A program made the translations under genes and the position numbers. This document shows, piece by piece, positions 9,401 to 20,292 of a DNA stretch of 64,000 bases. The notes beneath the pieces are model-generated. The model was not told the DNA's origin and made no database searches. It was given only the letters and a program-made list of their open reading frames with translations. Source of the stretch: Colwellia sp. Arc7-635 (GTDB lineage: Bacteria > Pseudomonadota > Gammaproteobacteria > Enterobacterales > Alteromonadaceae); NCBI RefSeq assembly GCF_003971255.1, contig NZ_CP034660.1, positions 4,030,001-4,094,000 on the forward strand, in the 5' to 3' direction. Within the stretch, counting starts at the first letter, position 1; each line of letters begins with the position of its first letter.

Positions 9401-11287
9401 ATGACTATAAACCTAACTGAATACCCTTTGCTGAGTAACATCAATACTCCTGATGATTTACGAAAACTAGATCAAAAAAAACTTACACAAACCAGTGAAG
9501 AATTAAGACGTTACCTGTTAAATTCAGTCAGTAAAAGTAGTGGTCACTTTGCCTCTGGATTAGGCACTATTGAATTGACCGTTGCCCTGCATTATGTCTA
9601 CAACACACCCTTTGATCATTTGATTTGGGATGTTGGACATCAAGCCTACCCACATAAAATATTAACCGGTCGACGAGATCAATTGCATACTATTCGCCAA
9701 AAAGATGGATTACATCCATTTCCATGGCGTGAAGAGAGCGAATACGATGTACTTAGTGTCGGACATTCAAGTACATCAATTTCTGCAGCCTTAGGTCTGG
9801 CCGTTGCCGCAGAGCAAGAAGCAAAAAATCGTAAAGTGGTTGCCGTTATTGGTGATGGTGCTATGACTGCGGGTATGGCATTTGAAGCATTAAATCATGC
9901 CGGTGATATCAATAAAGATATGCTGGTTATCTTAAATGATAATGAAATGTCGATTTCAGAAAATGTTGGGGCTTTAAATAATCACTTAGCAAAATTGCTT
10001 TCAGGCAGTATATATACCGGCATTCGTGAGGGTAGTAAGCGCATACTTAAAAATATACCTCCGATTAAAGAACTTGCCAGTCGCGCTGAAGAACACTTAA
10101 AAGGTATGGTAGTACCCAGTACATTTTTTGAAGAACTCGGCTTTAACTATATTGGACCAATTGATGGTCATGATGTTAATGGCTTAGTCGATACGATTAA
10201 GAACATGCGTAACCTTAAAGGTCCGCAGTTGCTTCATATTGCCACTAAAAAAGGTAAGGGTTACCAACAAGCAGAACAAGACCCAATCAAATACCATGCC
10301 GTACCGAAATTTGATCACACCGAAACAACATTACCTAAAAGTGCCCCAAGTTTGCCGACCTATTCAGCCATATTTGGTGACTGGCTATGTAAAGTTGCAG
10401 AGCAAGACGAAAAGCTAGCAGCGATTACTCCTGCGATGCGAGAAGGCTCAGGTATGGTGCAATTTAGCCAGCGCTTTCCAGAACAATATTTTGATGTCGC
10501 GATTGCCGAACAACATGCGGTAACGTTTGCTGCTGGCTTAGCGATTGGCGGACGTAAGCCTGTTGTAGCTATTTACTCAAGCTTCTTACAACGTGGTTAT
10601 GACCAGTTTATTCATGATGTTGCGATTCAAAATTTACCGGTTTTATTTGCAATCGATCGTGCCGGCATTGTCGGTGCTGACGGCCCAACACACCAAGGCT
10701 CATTTGACTTAAGCTTTATGCGTTGCATACCTAATTTAACGATTATGGCGCCATCTGATGAGCGTGAATGCCAATTAATGCTTAACACAGGATATAAACT
10801 CGATACACCTGCTGCGGTTCGTTATCCACGTGGTTGTGGCAATGGCGCTGAATTACCTACAATCAATGAAACCATTGAGCTTGGTAAAGCCAAAACAATA
10901 CGTACAATTGATGACAGCACTGCAATTGAAACTAAAGTGGCGATTCTCAACTTTGGTACAACACTGAGCCAAGCGACAATAGCAGCAGAAAATATTAATG
11001 CCACCTTAGTTGATATGCGTTTTGTTAAACCGTTAGATCAAGATATCATCAAAACATTATGTGCTAGCCACGACTGTATCGTCACTGTTGAAGATAACGC
11101 CATTGCAGGTGGTGCAGGCTCAGGTGTTAATGAGTTTATTTTAAGCCAAGGTATGGCGAAAAAGATCCTTAATATAGGACTACCTGATAGTTTTATTAAG
11201 CATGGAACACAGGCTGAGATTCACCAAGAACTTGGTCTAGATAGCAAAGGTATAGTTCATAAAATCGTACAATTTACCAAATTATAA
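9401..11287 (+). CDS. dxs: 1-deoxy-D-xylulose-5-phosphate synthase
   Basis: A 628-residue thiamine-diphosphate enzyme that joins pyruvate and glyceraldehyde 3-phosphate to form DXP. DXP is the entry point of the MEP isoprenoid pathway and also feeds thiazole and pyridoxal synthesis. Motifs include [15 protein letters not shown] near residue 75, the ThDP/Mg motif GDGAMTAG near residue 151, [11 protein letters not shown] in the pyrimidine domain, and the transketolase C-terminal domain after about residue 490. Full length for the family (about 620). It lies 22 bases after ispA in the same operon. Its product is also a substrate of ThiG encoded farther right. Confidence 0.96.
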   Translation: MTINLTEYPLLSNINTPDDLRKLDQKKLTQTSEELRRYLLNSVSKSSGHFASGLGTIELTVALHYVYNTPFDHLIWDVGHQAYPHKILTGRRDQLHTIRQKDGLHPFPWREESEYDVLSVGHSSTSISAALGLAVAAEQEAKNRKVVAVIGDGAMTAGMAFEALNHAGDINKDMLVILNDNEMSISENVGALNNHLAKLLSGSIYTGIREGSKRILKNIPPIKELASRAEEHLKGMVVPSTFFEELGFNYIGPIDGHDVNGLVDTIKNMRNLKGPQLLHIATKKGKGYQQAEQDPIKYHAVPKFDHTETTLPKSAPSLPTYSAIFGDWLCKVAEQDEKLAAITPAMREGSGMVQFSQRFPEQYFDVAIAEQHAVTFAAGLAIGGRKPVVAIYSSFLQRGYDQFIHDVAIQNLPVLFAIDRAGIVGADGPTHQGSFDLSFMRCIPNLTIMAPSDERECQLMLNTGYKLDTPAAVRYPRGCGNGAELPTINETIELGKAKTIRTIDDSTAIETKVAILNFGTTLSQATIAAENINATLVDMRFVKPLDQDIIKTLCASHDCIVTVEDNAIAGGAGSGVNEFILSQGMAKKILNIGLPDSFIKHGTQAEIHQELGLDSKGIVHKIVQFTKL

Positions 11288-11573
11288 TGACTTAAATTCC
11301 TTTCGATATAGACCGTTTAATTTAAATAAGCGGTCCATATCATTCAATCATTATATTCTACTATTTTCCCTGAAATAACGACATAGTTAGCCCTCATGCC
11401 AGCCCGAAACCAAGAATTACCTAATTAATACCTTCGATGCTTAGCGTAGATATAATCATTTTTTCAGTCCTTAAATAACTTAATTACATTTAGTTACTTT
11501 TTCTTTAAATGAAAAAAAAATTGTGCTTTAATCAAGCAGAATTCTATTTTATTAGTTAAATAAGGAATATTTA

Positions 11574-14500
11574 ATGAAACTTCAAAAAAGTTTAATTTCC
11601 CTTGCGCTTATTTCTATACTCGGCGCCTGTGGAGGTGGAGGTTCAGATAGTAAAAGTACGACTCCAACACCTACGCCCACTCCTACACCGACTCCAACAC
11701 CTACACTTATAACGACAACTATCGACGGCAAAGCCATCAAAGGCACGATCGCCAATGCAATTGTAACTGTTTACAAATATGTTGATGGTCAGGCGGTGCA
11801 ATTAATTGGAGAAGAGTTAAACAACACTTCTATAAAAACAGAAGCGGATGGTAGCTACACCGTTACCATAAAAGATTATGATGGCGCGATTAAGGTCGAA
11901 CTATCCGTTGGTCCAGATACCACAATGATTTGTGATGCTCCTGCTGGCTGTGCCGATGTTGCATTTCGTGCACCAATCGCACTTGCAACTGTCGACCCGA
12001 CATTAATTTTGTCTGCTATTTCAACGGTTGGCAGTGCTAATAACGGTGCTGTAAATGTTAATGTTTCTGCTTTAACGCACTTAACTAGCGCATTAATAGA
12101 AGCTGCTGAAGGCGGCGTAAATGCACAATCAATTCAGCAGCAATCTTCCATCATTGCTAACGCATTTAATGTTAGCGGCAGCTTAACAGAACTTGAACCT
12201 ACACTTGTAGATAGTGCCAGTGCTGTAGCCAGTGAAGATAATTTTAACGAACTGCGTTATGGCTTAATTAACTCCGGCATTATGTCTGCTTTATTTTCTG
12301 GTCAGAGTAATGCTAGCAATATCATGTCAACTAGCTTAGCTAGTGCTGTGAATGACTTAATTGCAAACGACGGTGCATTATTAATTAACCAAGATGAAAA
12401 TGTTGATGGTTTTGAGCTTTCGCTAGTTGATGTATTAAATGGCGCAGGTGAAGCGGCTAATGCTGCTGCAGAAGCCATAGCAGCAGATCCAGAACTTGCT
12501 ACTAATACAGAAATGCTCACACAACTCGAACAAGAAGAAACTAACTTAGAAAATCAGTCTGAGTTCGCACAAGCAAATGCTGGTGACAACGGACGAATAG
12601 ATCCTGTTGTTGAACAGCCAACCGAAGGTGATGCTATAGCGAAAGCAAAAGCTATGGTAGAAGATATTCGCTTATTCAGCCATTTATTTGAGGTAGGTAC
12701 GGATTCAAATAGTGCTATCAGTGGTGAAGGTGAGGCATATGTCACCTTAATTGAAGAAGCTGGGGTCATGGTTGAAACAGAGGCGGCAAGCTTTTTACTG
12801 CTTGCAGAAATTGCTGATGCCATTACCCAATTAAGTGCGATGCACGAGAGTGGTACGTTATCAGGTACCGAATTTCCAATAGACGAATATCTCAGTTTAG
12901 AAGGTGCAGAAGGCACTATTACTTTTGATGAAGAAACCGCCAATGGTGGAATACTCTTTTCAGTAAATGCACTCTCTGGAACTGAAGTTGTCAAAATATC
13001 AATTGAAGCGGTCATTGCTGAAGATGGTAAAGACGTAACATTAAACCTTGATGGTTCAATTGAATCTACAGGTGCTAAATTAGTATTAGCTGATGGTAGC
13101 TTTGCCAAAATAAATCTCGATAGTGCTATTAGTCGAACTGCGCTTGAAGATGATACTTTTGAAGGTGAAATTACTTCTGGTGAGCTAGAGCTCAGTGTCA
13201 CTTTAGAGCAAAAAGCAACAACTAGCGTGACAAACCCTGTTAAATTTTCTGGGTTAGTCAAAACTAAGTTAATACCAAAAACTGTTCCGGCTTTATCTGT
13301 TGAATACATCTGGAACGAGAATAATAACACCGGTGAATTCTCTGTCGAGCCAGAAGTTAAAACAGTAGTATTGCCTGAAATGTTAACCTTAAGTGGTGGC
13401 TTTAGTTCAGCCGAAGGCAATTTGATTAAAGCCACCTTAACAGCAAGCATTAAAGACCTTGAAAGCTACCAAGCACCTGATTTTAAATATATCGGTAAGC
13501 CAGTAGAGAGTATTGCTACTATCAGCTTTTCTGATGATAAAAACACCATTATTATTACTGAATCAGACATGGTCAATAATGAGCAACAAACCACTGAAAC
13601 TCGTGTCTTTACGCCTGGCTCTCAAGTCGGTGAATGGTCAGCCACCAGCAGTGTTGTCTCTGCTTTCCCTGAAGAACATTATTGGGGTACGGGTATTGAG
13701 CGTAAAATTATTACTAAACGCTTTGACTCTGGTATTACTGAGCAAGGTAATTTATACACTCGCGCCTATATTAGTGGTGCAAGTGAAAATAATTTTGGTG
13801 CAAAATCGGTAAGAATAACGCCGAAAGATTATGACAGTGACAACCTAACTGATGGTTATGATATTGATATCATCGATACTAATTGGGATTCGGACGACAA
13901 AGAATATGACGCAACAAGTTTAAGTACTTTAATTGACGCTGACGGTAATATATTAACCAGTGATGGTAATGTACATCCTCGTGATACTGCTTGGACTACG
14001 TGGGGAGCTTCTAGTATTGAGCAGTTCATGATGGATAATGAGTATCAGTTAATCGCGAACCCTCTAACAGTCAATAATGGCGCAGAGCTATTAGCGCAAA
14101 CAATTGCTAACTGGTGGAAAAACAAACGTTCCGCAACTTATGATGATATTGGCGAAGTAACAGCCTTCTTTTCGGAGGAGGATCTAGTCAACATTGCAAA
14201 TAGTCAAAATAACGAATTAAGCCCTGCAACCTACCTAACAAAAGCGCTACTTAAGGACGCATATACGGTAAATGTTAGTGTAAATAGTCAAACAGTTGTT
14301 GTAAAAGATGAAGTATATACAAGAACTTATGATTTAAATTACACTAGTCAAGGCAACTTTGTGTTTGACAGAGAAATAGTCGGTATAGATCAGCCAACCA
14401 TTCACGATATCAGAACTTTTTCAACCATTGATTCAGGTTTAGATGTACCTGAAATAACTCTATTTAGGGTTAATACATTTGATGGTAACCCTTCTTATAC

Positions 14501-15281
14501 ATTATTACGCAACATCCCAGTTGATACTAATGGTGATAACAAAGTAGATTATTTTGATCGAGCGATGACAAGTAGTGGATTCATCAACGCTGATGGTGTG
14601 TTAGTTGATGAAAATGGCAATCCAATCGCTGAAATGCGCTACCTTAATTGGAGCGAGGATTATGCAGGCACTTTTGGTGATTGGAGAGTTCCATTTGATG
14701 TACTTGCTATCAATAATGGGTTGGATGCATATAAAGCTTGGTTAATCAACATTCGAGATTCAAAACTATACGCTTACATTGACGGTATAGGCAATGTAGA
14801 TAGTGAGCTATCTCAGGCTGATATTGATTCTTTTAAAGCTGGCGAAACCATAACATTTGATGCTTATGTTACGACACCTAGTAATATTGAATCGCTTGAA
14901 AACAATGATGTTTTCTTAGATGTAAATGCGGCATTATCTTTAGAAACTATATTAGGTGATTATCAAGTTAATGTGATGCTATCAGGTGATCGTACCGCAT
15001 TAAATGAAGGTAAGTTTGATCTTGATATGCAATACAAGTTGCCTGATGAATCAGCTATGCGTAAGTTTAGTGTTCATATGAAGACTGATGAAGCTAGCAG
15101 AATGACGATGAGTAATAGCGAAGGTGTACTTATGGTGCTAAAAGAACCAGAAGAAGGCTCTACTAGCAATGTTATTGGTACTATTGTTGTTACTACTTCA
15201 GCTGAGAAAGTCGCTGATATTGAGGACCGCGATGGCGCCATCGTTATTGTCTACAGCAACGGTGAAGTTGAAACATTATAA
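11574..15281 (+). CDS. Large surface lipoprotein with Thr-Pro linker, unknown function
   Basis: A 1235-residue predicted lipoprotein. The signal sequence ends in a lipobox (ILGAC, Cys19), followed by GGGGSDS and a (TP)7 tether that may span the envelope. A short region around residues 48-110 resembles a carboxypeptidase-regulatory-like beta-sandwich (DGKAIKGTIANAIVTVYKY). The rest is acidic and rich in Ala, Ser, Thr, Asp and Glu, with no enzymatic motif I recognise. It has no cysteines after the N-terminal region except a CDAPAGC pair near residue 120. Its own terminator follows (15306-15336). It sits where relatives carry ribH-nusB-thiL. A role in surface binding or adhesion is only a guess. 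Confidence 0.8.
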   Translation: MKLQKSLISLALISILGACGGGGSDSKSTTPTPTPTPTPTPTPTLITTTIDGKAIKGTIANAIVTVYKYVDGQAVQLIGEELNNTSIKTEADGSYTVTIKDYDGAIKVELSVGPDTTMICDAPAGCADVAFRAPIALATVDPTLILSAISTVGSANNGAVNVNVSALTHLTSALIEAAEGGVNAQSIQQQSSIIANAFNVSGSLTELEPTLVDSASAVASEDNFNELRYGLINSGIMSALFSGQSNASNIMSTSLASAVNDLIANDGALLINQDENVDGFELSLVDVLNGAGEAANAAAEAIAADPELATNTEMLTQLEQEETNLENQSEFAQANAGDNGRIDPVVEQPTEGDAIAKAKAMVEDIRLFSHLFEVGTDSNSAISGEGEAYVTLIEEAGVMVETEAASFLLLAEIADAITQLSAMHESGTLSGTEFPIDEYLSLEGAEGTITFDEETANGGILFSVNALSGTEVVKISIEAVIAEDGKDVTLNLDGSIESTGAKLVLADGSFAKINLDSAISRTALEDDTFEGEITSGELELSVTLEQKATTSVTNPVKFSGLVKTKLIPKTVPALSVEYIWNENNNTGEFSVEPEVKTVVLPEMLTLSGGFSSAEGNLIKATLTASIKDLESYQAPDFKYIGKPVESIATISFSDDKNTIIITESDMVNNEQQTTETRVFTPGSQVGEWSATSSVVSAFPEEHYWGTGIERKIITKRFDSGITEQGNLYTRAYISGASENNFGAKSVRITPKDYDSDNLTDGYDIDIIDTNWDSDDKEYDATSLSTLIDADGNILTSDGNVHPRDTAWTTWGASSIEQFMMDNEYQLIANPLTVNNGAELLAQTIANWWKNKRSATYDDIGEVTAFFSEEDLVNIANSQNNELSPATYLTKALLKDAYTVNVSVNSQTVVVKDEVYTRTYDLNYTSQGNFVFDREIVGIDQPTIHDIRTFSTIDSGLDVPEITLFRVNTFDGNPSYTLLRNIPVDTNGDNKVDYFDRAMTSSGFINADGVLVDENGNPIAEMRYLNWSEDYAGTFGDWRVPFDVLAINNGLDAYKAWLINIRDSKLYAYIDGIGNVDSELSQADIDSFKAGETITFDAYVTTPSNIESLENNDVFLDVNAALSLETILGDYQVNVMLSGDRTALNEGKFDLDMQYKLPDESAMRKFSVHMKTDEASRMTMSNSEGVLMVLKEPEEGSTSNVIGTIVVTTSAEKVADIEDRDGAIVIVYSNGEVETL

Positions 15282-15305
15282 TAACTAATCATTTATCATA
15301 ATGTT

Positions 15306-15336
15306 AAAAGCCAACCAAATCATTGGTTGGCTTTTT
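15306..15336 (+). terminator. Rho-independent terminator
   Basis: AAAAGCCAACC pairs with GGTTGGCTTTT in a near-perfect hairpin 24 bases after the lipoprotein stop, ending in T5. Confidence 0.85.
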
Positions 15337-15431
15337 AATATCTACTTAAAAATCAATTAAAACATCCACCTAAATAGCAAAATTTACGAATAAAAGTTTA
15401 ATAAAAGCAATAAAAATATTAAGGACGATTA

Positions 15432-16511
15432 ATGAAGAAAAGGCTACTTTACATATCAGGGCTATTGGCTTTAGCGACAGCAAATTCCTATGCAGCAACT
15501 TCTGTTGAAGCATTCGTCACGAGTCACTCTTTTAGTAATATTTTACCGATAAAACAGCTGATAGAAGATGATTGGCAGCAAGCTCCAGAACAGTCAGCCA
15601 GTGATGCTTTCACCCAAAATGAAGTCGGGCTTAGAACTTATTTTAATAACTTTTCGCTCAGTATCTCTCAACGTTATGATTATTTTGTCGAAGCCAATGG
15701 TGATACCGCGCAAGCCTTTTATCTAGACCGTAACGACTTAGCGCTTGATAGCCAAAGCGAATATCATGCTAAGCTCAGGTTATTCCATCAACGCAGTAAT
15801 GGTATTAAAGTTGGCTATAAGCTTAATTTTGATCGTTTTTCTACTGAGCTAAGAGTAGGTTATTGGCGTTTACTAGCGACACGTGAATCTCAACTCAACG
15901 GCTTAATATCAAGTGATCTCAATGGAAACATTGCAGCTGATGCACAATTAAGTGAGTTTTACTCTACAAATAACTTTCTAAAACGCCAAAACAGCGATGA
16001 TTGGCAAACGCAAGGGTCGGGAGTCACAGTAGATCTTCATATGCGCTGGCAACCAAGTAACAACATCGATATTAGTCTTGATATTACCGATCTTTACTCA
16101 GATTATAAACTTGATAATGCTGGCTTTAGCAAAGGTAGAATAGACACTGACGGCACTTTTATTAATAGTGTTGGCGGTATCGCTTATGTGCCTTTGTATA
16201 GAGGTATAGAAACAACAGCTCGTCATAACTTTGAACTACCCGAAACAGTAAATTTGGATGCCATCTACCGTACCGACAACTTAGCTTATCTAACTCACTT
16301 TACCCGCCAAGGTGATATTAACTTTTACTATGTTGGTGTTCAATTCGAATCAAAGGACAGCACAACAAGGTTACTATTTGATATTGAAAATTCAGCTCCG
16401 GAAATCCAATTCCACAACAAGTGGATAACAGCCTATTTTTCTATTGATGATACCGATATAGATCAGGTTATGCTGGCAAAGCTAGGGGTAAATGTTCATG
16501 TCGAATTTTAG
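15432..16511 (+). CDS. Probable outer-membrane beta-barrel protein
   Basis: A 359-residue exported protein with a clear signal peptide (about residues 1-21, ending NSYA-A). The remainder alternates polar and hydrophobic residues in amphipathic strands such as YHAKLRLFHQRS and STELRVGYWRLL. It ends in a C-terminal Phe (VNVHVEF), the signal read by the BAM assembly machine. No known porin or transporter family is recognised. It follows the large lipoprotein but is separated from it by a terminator. Functional pairing with that lipoprotein, for example as partner or anchor, is inference from adjacency only. Confidence 0.65.
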   Translation: MKKRLLYISGLLALATANSYAATSVEAFVTSHSFSNILPIKQLIEDDWQQAPEQSASDAFTQNEVGLRTYFNNFSLSISQRYDYFVEANGDTAQAFYLDRNDLALDSQSEYHAKLRLFHQRSNGIKVGYKLNFDRFSTELRVGYWRLLATRESQLNGLISSDLNGNIAADAQLSEFYSTNNFLKRQNSDDWQTQGSGVTVDLHMRWQPSNNIDISLDITDLYSDYKLDNAGFSKGRIDTDGTFINSVGGIAYVPLYRGIETTARHNFELPETVNLDAIYRTDNLAYLTHFTRQGDINFYYVGVQFESKDSTTRLLFDIENSAPEIQFHNKWITAYFSIDDTDIDQVMLAKLGVNVHVEF

Positions 16512-16525
16512 CTTATAGACATTAT

Positions 16526-16561
16526 AAAAAAAGCGTATTGAGTTGATTCAATACGCTTTTT
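16526..16561. terminator. Bidirectional Rho-independent terminator
   Basis: AAAAAAAGCGTATTGA pairs with TCAATACGCTTTTT. It lies between the convergent barrel protein gene and ribBA and is flanked by A and T runs. Confidence 0.85.
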
Positions 16562-16616
16562 ATTTTAGTTTTTGCTGCTTATATTTATCTAAGTTCGCTA
16601 TTTTTAGACAGCAAGC

Positions 16617-17726
16617 TTAATCAGCAATATACTCAACCACTTCTAAACCAAAGCCTGAAAGTGAATGATATTTAGTTTGTGAGCTTAATAAACGCATTTT
16701 ACTCACGCCTAAGTTAGCTAAAATTTGTGAGCCGACACCAACGTTGCGAGAGCCAACATGACGTTTAACTTCTTTAACGGCTCCACCGGCGTCTAATTTT
16801 GCATACTTTTGTACTTGCGCAATCAGCTCCATAGGTGACTCATGCTTGCCTAATAAGACCAACACACCTCCTTCTTTACCAATCTTTTCCAACGCATCAG
16901 CCATTGGCCATTTAGCGACACTTTCGCGTTGACTAAATAATAAATCTCTAAAGGTATTTTCTAAATGCACACGTACTAAAGTTGGCTCTTCTGGCTTAAT
17001 TTCACCTTTCGTTAAAGCAAAGTGTGCTTGGCCGTCAATAGTGTCTTTAAATACCGTTAGATCAAAATCACCAAACGCTGTTGGTAATTTACATTGAGAA
17101 ACACGCTCAATGGTGGTTTCGTTAGCATTACGATATTCAATTAAATCGGCAATAGTGCCCATTTTAACGCCATGTTTTTCGGCAATAACTTCTAAATCAG
17201 GACGACGCGCCATGGTGCCATCTTCATTGAGTATTTCAACAATAACAGCGGCCGCTTCAAGGCCGGCTAAACGAGCTAAATCAACACTCGCTTCAGTATG
17301 GCCAGCACGATTTAAAACGCCGCCATCTTTAGCAATTAGTGGGAAAATATGACCTGGTTGTACGATCGAGTTATGATCAGCGTCTTTGCCAATAGCAGCT
17401 AAAACAGTTGTCGCACGGTCTGCAGCAGAAATACCTGTGGTTACACCTTCAGCAGCTTCAATAGAAACCGTAAAGTTAGTGGTAAATTGTGCATCGTTCT
17501 TATCAACCATCAAAGGTAGTTTTAACAGTTCACAGCGCTCTGCTGACATTGGCATACAAATAAGGCCACGGCCATGTGTTGCCATAAAGTTAATCGCTTC
17601 TGGCGTAACTTTTTCAGCTGCCATAATGAAGTCACCTTCATTTTCGCGATCTTCATCATCCATTAAGATGACCATTTTACCTTGAGCTATATCGTCGATA
17701 ATCTCTTGTGGCGTGTTTAAATTCAT
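16617..17726 (-). CDS. ribB: 3,4-dihydroxy-2-butanone-4-phosphate synthase with degenerate GTP cyclohydrolase II domain
   Basis: The N-terminal half (about residues 1-205) is RibB: it has the acidic loop [10 protein letters not shown] and [10 protein letters not shown], and makes the four-carbon precursor of riboflavin from ribulose 5-phosphate. The C-terminal half (residues about 210-369) aligns in layout with GTP cyclohydrolase II. However, where an active enzyme has three zinc-binding cysteines after VRVH, this protein reads [15 protein letters not shown] with no Cys, so that half is probably not a cyclohydrolase. The start is the ATG at 17726, five bases after AGAGG; a GTG at 17753 would overlap ribE. 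A separate RibA would be needed elsewhere. Confidence 0.9.
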   Translation of the reverse strand: MNLNTPQEIIDDIAQGKMVILMDDEDRENEGDFIMAAEKVTPEAINFMATHGRGLICMPMSAERCELLKLPLMVDKNDAQFTTNFTVSIEAAEGVTTGISAADRATTVLAAIGKDADHNSIVQPGHIFPLIAKDGGVLNRAGHTEASVDLARLAGLEAAAVIVEILNEDGTMARRPDLEVIAEKHGVKMGTIADLIEYRNANETTIERVSQCKLPTAFGDFDLTVFKDTIDGQAHFALTKGEIKPEEPTLVRVHLENTFRDLLFSQRESVAKWPMADALEKIGKEGGVLVLLGKHESPMELIAQVQKYAKLDAGGAVKEVKRHVGSRNVGVGSQILANLGVSKMRLLSSQTKYHSLSGFGLEVVEYIAD

Positions 17727-17736
17727 GACAACCTCT

Positions 17737-18396
17737 TTATTTAATAAAACCACTGCGCGCTAATAACGCGTGTGTAACACCTGACGCTTCTGGCTTGTCA
17801 GCTGTTTGCTTGGTAAGTAATCTTTCAATGTATCGGGCGATTAAATCAACTTCTAGGTTAACTTTAGTGCCCACTTGATATTTACTGATAATCGTTTGTT
17901 GTGTGGTATGTGGCACAATCGTTAAACGAAACTTATCTGCTGTTAAGCTGTTAACGGTTAAGCTTGTACCATCAATAGTAATTGAACCTTTTTCGGCAAT
18001 ATAAGCGGCTAGTTCTGTTGGCATAGTCAGCCAGTAATCAATACTATTACCTTTATGCTCAATGCTGGTAATTTCACTCACGGCATCAACATGCCCTGAA
18101 ACCATATGACCACCAAAACGCGTCGTTGGTAGCATGGCTTTTTCAAGGTTAACACTATCACCAATTTGATAATGAGCTAAACCTGTGCGCACTAATGTTT
18201 CACTAGAAACATCAGCGCCAAAGCTTGAACTGTCTATCGCAACAACCGTTAAGCAAATACCGTTAGTAGCAATTGAGTCGCCTAATTTAACATCTGACAA
18301 GTCTAATGCTGCAGTATCAATAGTAACGCGTGCGCCACCACCGGAGGTATTAATTGCTCTCAAACGCCCTACGGCTTCTATGATCCCTGTAAACAT
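17737..18396 (-). CDS. ribE: Riboflavin synthase
   Basis: A 219-residue enzyme that converts two lumazines into riboflavin and a pyrimidine. It has the two lumazine-binding repeats: the first begins [10 protein letters not shown] and contains NGICLTVV, the second contains [10 protein letters not shown] and GTSLTVNSL. Length matches the alpha-type (trimeric) enzyme. It sits between ribD and ribBA on the same strand, in the standard nrdR-ribD-ribE-ribBA operon. The lumazine synthase gene ribH, which usually follows ribBA, is not in the window. Confidence 0.95.
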   Translation of the reverse strand: MFTGIIEAVGRLRAINTSGGGARVTIDTAALDLSDVKLGDSIATNGICLTVVAIDSSSFGADVSSETLVRTGLAHYQIGDSVNLEKAMLPTTRFGGHMVSGHVDAVSEITSIEHKGNSIDYWLTMPTELAAYIAEKGSITIDGTSLTVNSLTADKFRLTIVPHTTQQTIISKYQVGTKVNLEVDLIARYIERLLTKQTADKPEASGVTHALLARSGFIK

Positions 18397-18460
18397 TGTT
18401 TATCTCGTCACTTATTTATCTGTTTATACTGAAAAGAATACTCTTGTCAGCCTATCGATA

Positions 18461-19588
18461 TTAACGACTAAATTTTGCCGTTAATCTAATATCTTTGCCT
18501 ATCATACGAATATCGGTAACATCAAGATTTTTCGCTGCTGATAACTGCTTAACGTTGGGCATATTAACTAAGCTTTTTCCGTCAGCACCCATAAGTTTAG
18601 GCGCTTGGTAAAGCACTAATTCATCAACTAAATTTTCGCTAATAAATGCGCCCGCTAACTGAGCACCTGACTCAATTAAAATATCGTTCAAACCTTGTTT
18701 AGCTAAATAAGCCAATAATGCACGGAGATCGATATGGTCACTATTTTTCGCCTTAACCATAGGCACTTGTTCTACAAAATGAGGCCAAGTTAGGTCATTT
18801 TCAATAGTATGTCGAATTAATAATATTTTACTCTCGCTTTGGAATATCGCGAGGTCAGGTGTTAAGCGGTTTTTGCCATCAATAATAATGCGTACCGGTT
18901 GCCTAACATCGGCTTCTGCGTAGCTATTTTTTAACTCACCTAGGTCATGCCAACGAACGGTCATCTTTGCATCATCAAAAATAACGGAATCAGCACCACA
19001 AACAATCGCACAACTTTGTGCTCTAAGTCGTTGTACATCAGTACGCGCTTCACTAGAGGTTATCCATTGACTTTCACCACTGGCCATTGCAGTTTTGCCA
19101 TCAAGACTTGCTGCAAGCTTAACGCGAACATAAGGCTGCTTTGTGGTCATTAGATGGATAAAGCCAGGGTTTAAATCGCGGGCATCTTGCTCAAGTAAGC
19201 CAAATTGTGTCGTTATACCGGCTGCATTTAAAAGTTCAAGACCGCGACCCGAAACTTTTGGGTTAGGATCAACCATAGCGGCAACAACATGAGCAACTTC
19301 AGCTTTAATTAATGCTTCAGCGCACGGCGGTGTTAAACCATAATGACTACAAGGCTCTAACGTAACATAAGCAGTAGCGCCTTTCGCTTTGTTGCTAGCT
19401 TGTTTTAGCGCATGAACTTCAGCATGCCCCTGCCCTGCTTTTTTATGAAAACCTTCACCAACGATTTCACCATCTAATACTAAGACACAGCCCACTCTAG
19501 GATTAGGGGAAGTGGTAAAGTGCCCTTGCTTAGCCAAAGCAATGGCGCGCTGCATATATTGATGATCTTCAATCGAAAAATTATTCAT
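18461..19588 (-). CDS. ribD: Bifunctional pyrimidine deaminase/reductase RibD
   Basis: A 375-residue enzyme for the second and third steps of riboflavin synthesis. The N-terminal deaminase domain has the zinc motif HAEVHAL (near residue 52) and PCSHYGLTPPC. The C-terminal reductase domain (from about residue 150) contains VRVKLAASLDGKTAM and the late GADGKSL segment. Position 58 bases after nrdR on the same strand matches the common operon. Confidence 0.95.
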   Translation of the reverse strand: MNNFSIEDHQYMQRAIALAKQGHFTTSPNPRVGCVLVLDGEIVGEGFHKKAGQGHAEVHALKQASNKAKGATAYVTLEPCSHYGLTPPCAEALIKAEVAHVVAAMVDPNPKVSGRGLELLNAAGITTQFGLLEQDARDLNPGFIHLMTTKQPYVRVKLAASLDGKTAMASGESQWITSSEARTDVQRLRAQSCAIVCGADSVIFDDAKMTVRWHDLGELKNSYAEADVRQPVRIIIDGKNRLTPDLAIFQSESKILLIRHTIENDLTWPHFVEQVPMVKAKNSDHIDLRALLAYLAKQGLNDILIESGAQLAGAFISENLVDELVLYQAPKLMGADGKSLVNMPNVKQLSAAKNLDVTDIRMIGKDIRLTAKFSR

Positions 19589-19645
19589 TGTTCAGCTCTA
19601 AGTTAAATAGCGATATTTGTACTTTTATCAATCAGGCTTATCAAA

Positions 19646-20101
19646 TTAGTCATCATCGCCTAAACGCGCGATTTCTTCACCAAATTCTTTTATATCTTCA
19701 AACGAGCGATAAACTGAAGCAAAACGAATGTAGGCTACTTTATCGAGGTTTTTTAATTGCTCCATAATAATAGTTCCTAACATTTCACTTGATACTTCAC
19801 GTTCACCCGTCGCTCGTAATTGTGATTTAAGCTTATTAATCGACAATTCCATTTCTTCGATGCTTACTGGTCTTTTTTCTAATGCTCGCACTAAACCATT
19901 GCGCATTTTATCTTCATTGAAAGGTTCACGAGAACCGTCACGCTTAATAATACGCGGCATAACTAGTTCGGCACTTTCGAACGTCGTATATCTTTCATGA
20001 CACGCTAAACATTCGCGGCGGCGACGTACTTGATGGCCATCAGAAACTAAACGTGAGTCGATAACTTTAGTATCGGTGGCTGAACAGAAGGGGCAATACA
20101 T
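19646..20101 (-). CDS. nrdR: Transcriptional repressor NrdR
   Basis: A 151-residue repressor of ribonucleotide reductase genes. It has an N-terminal four-Cys zinc ribbon (CPFC near residue 3, CLAC near residue 32) and an ATP-cone domain from about residue 49 that senses ATP and dATP. Its place directly ahead of ribD is conserved in many proteobacteria. No NrdR boxes are identifiable in this window, which lacks nrd genes. Confidence 0.95.
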   Translation of the reverse strand: MYCPFCSATDTKVIDSRLVSDGHQVRRRRECLACHERYTTFESAELVMPRIIKRDGSREPFNEDKMRNGLVRALEKRPVSIEEMELSINKLKSQLRATGEREVSSEMLGTIIMEQLKNLDKVAYIRFASVYRSFEDIKEFGEEIARLGDDD

Positions 20102-20203
20102 GGATGAATTCCGCTATCGTAAGAAATTTAATCTCAGCATTTTAATTGAAAACAATTCATTAAGCTAAAAATCTTAACATTAAAGCAAATTTATACCCCT
20201 TAA

Positions 20204-20232
20204 ATAAAAAATGGCCACTATTGTGGCCATTT
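20204..20232 (-). terminator. Rho-independent terminator of glyA
   Basis: AAATGGCCAC pairs with GTGGCCATTT. On the minus strand the stem is followed by a T-rich tail (TTTTTTATTT), 60 bases past the glyA stop. Confidence 0.8.
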
Positions 20233-20292
20233 AGAGTACTCACTTTACATTCAGTAGAGGAGTCGTCAATCTATTTACTTTGTTATAACGAA

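Noticed and set aside
12554-13450. 298-residue minus-strand frame inside the large lipoprotein gene
   Set aside because: It is antisense to a better supported gene, is low-complexity Ser/Pro/Leu-rich and has no signal, ribosome site or family match.
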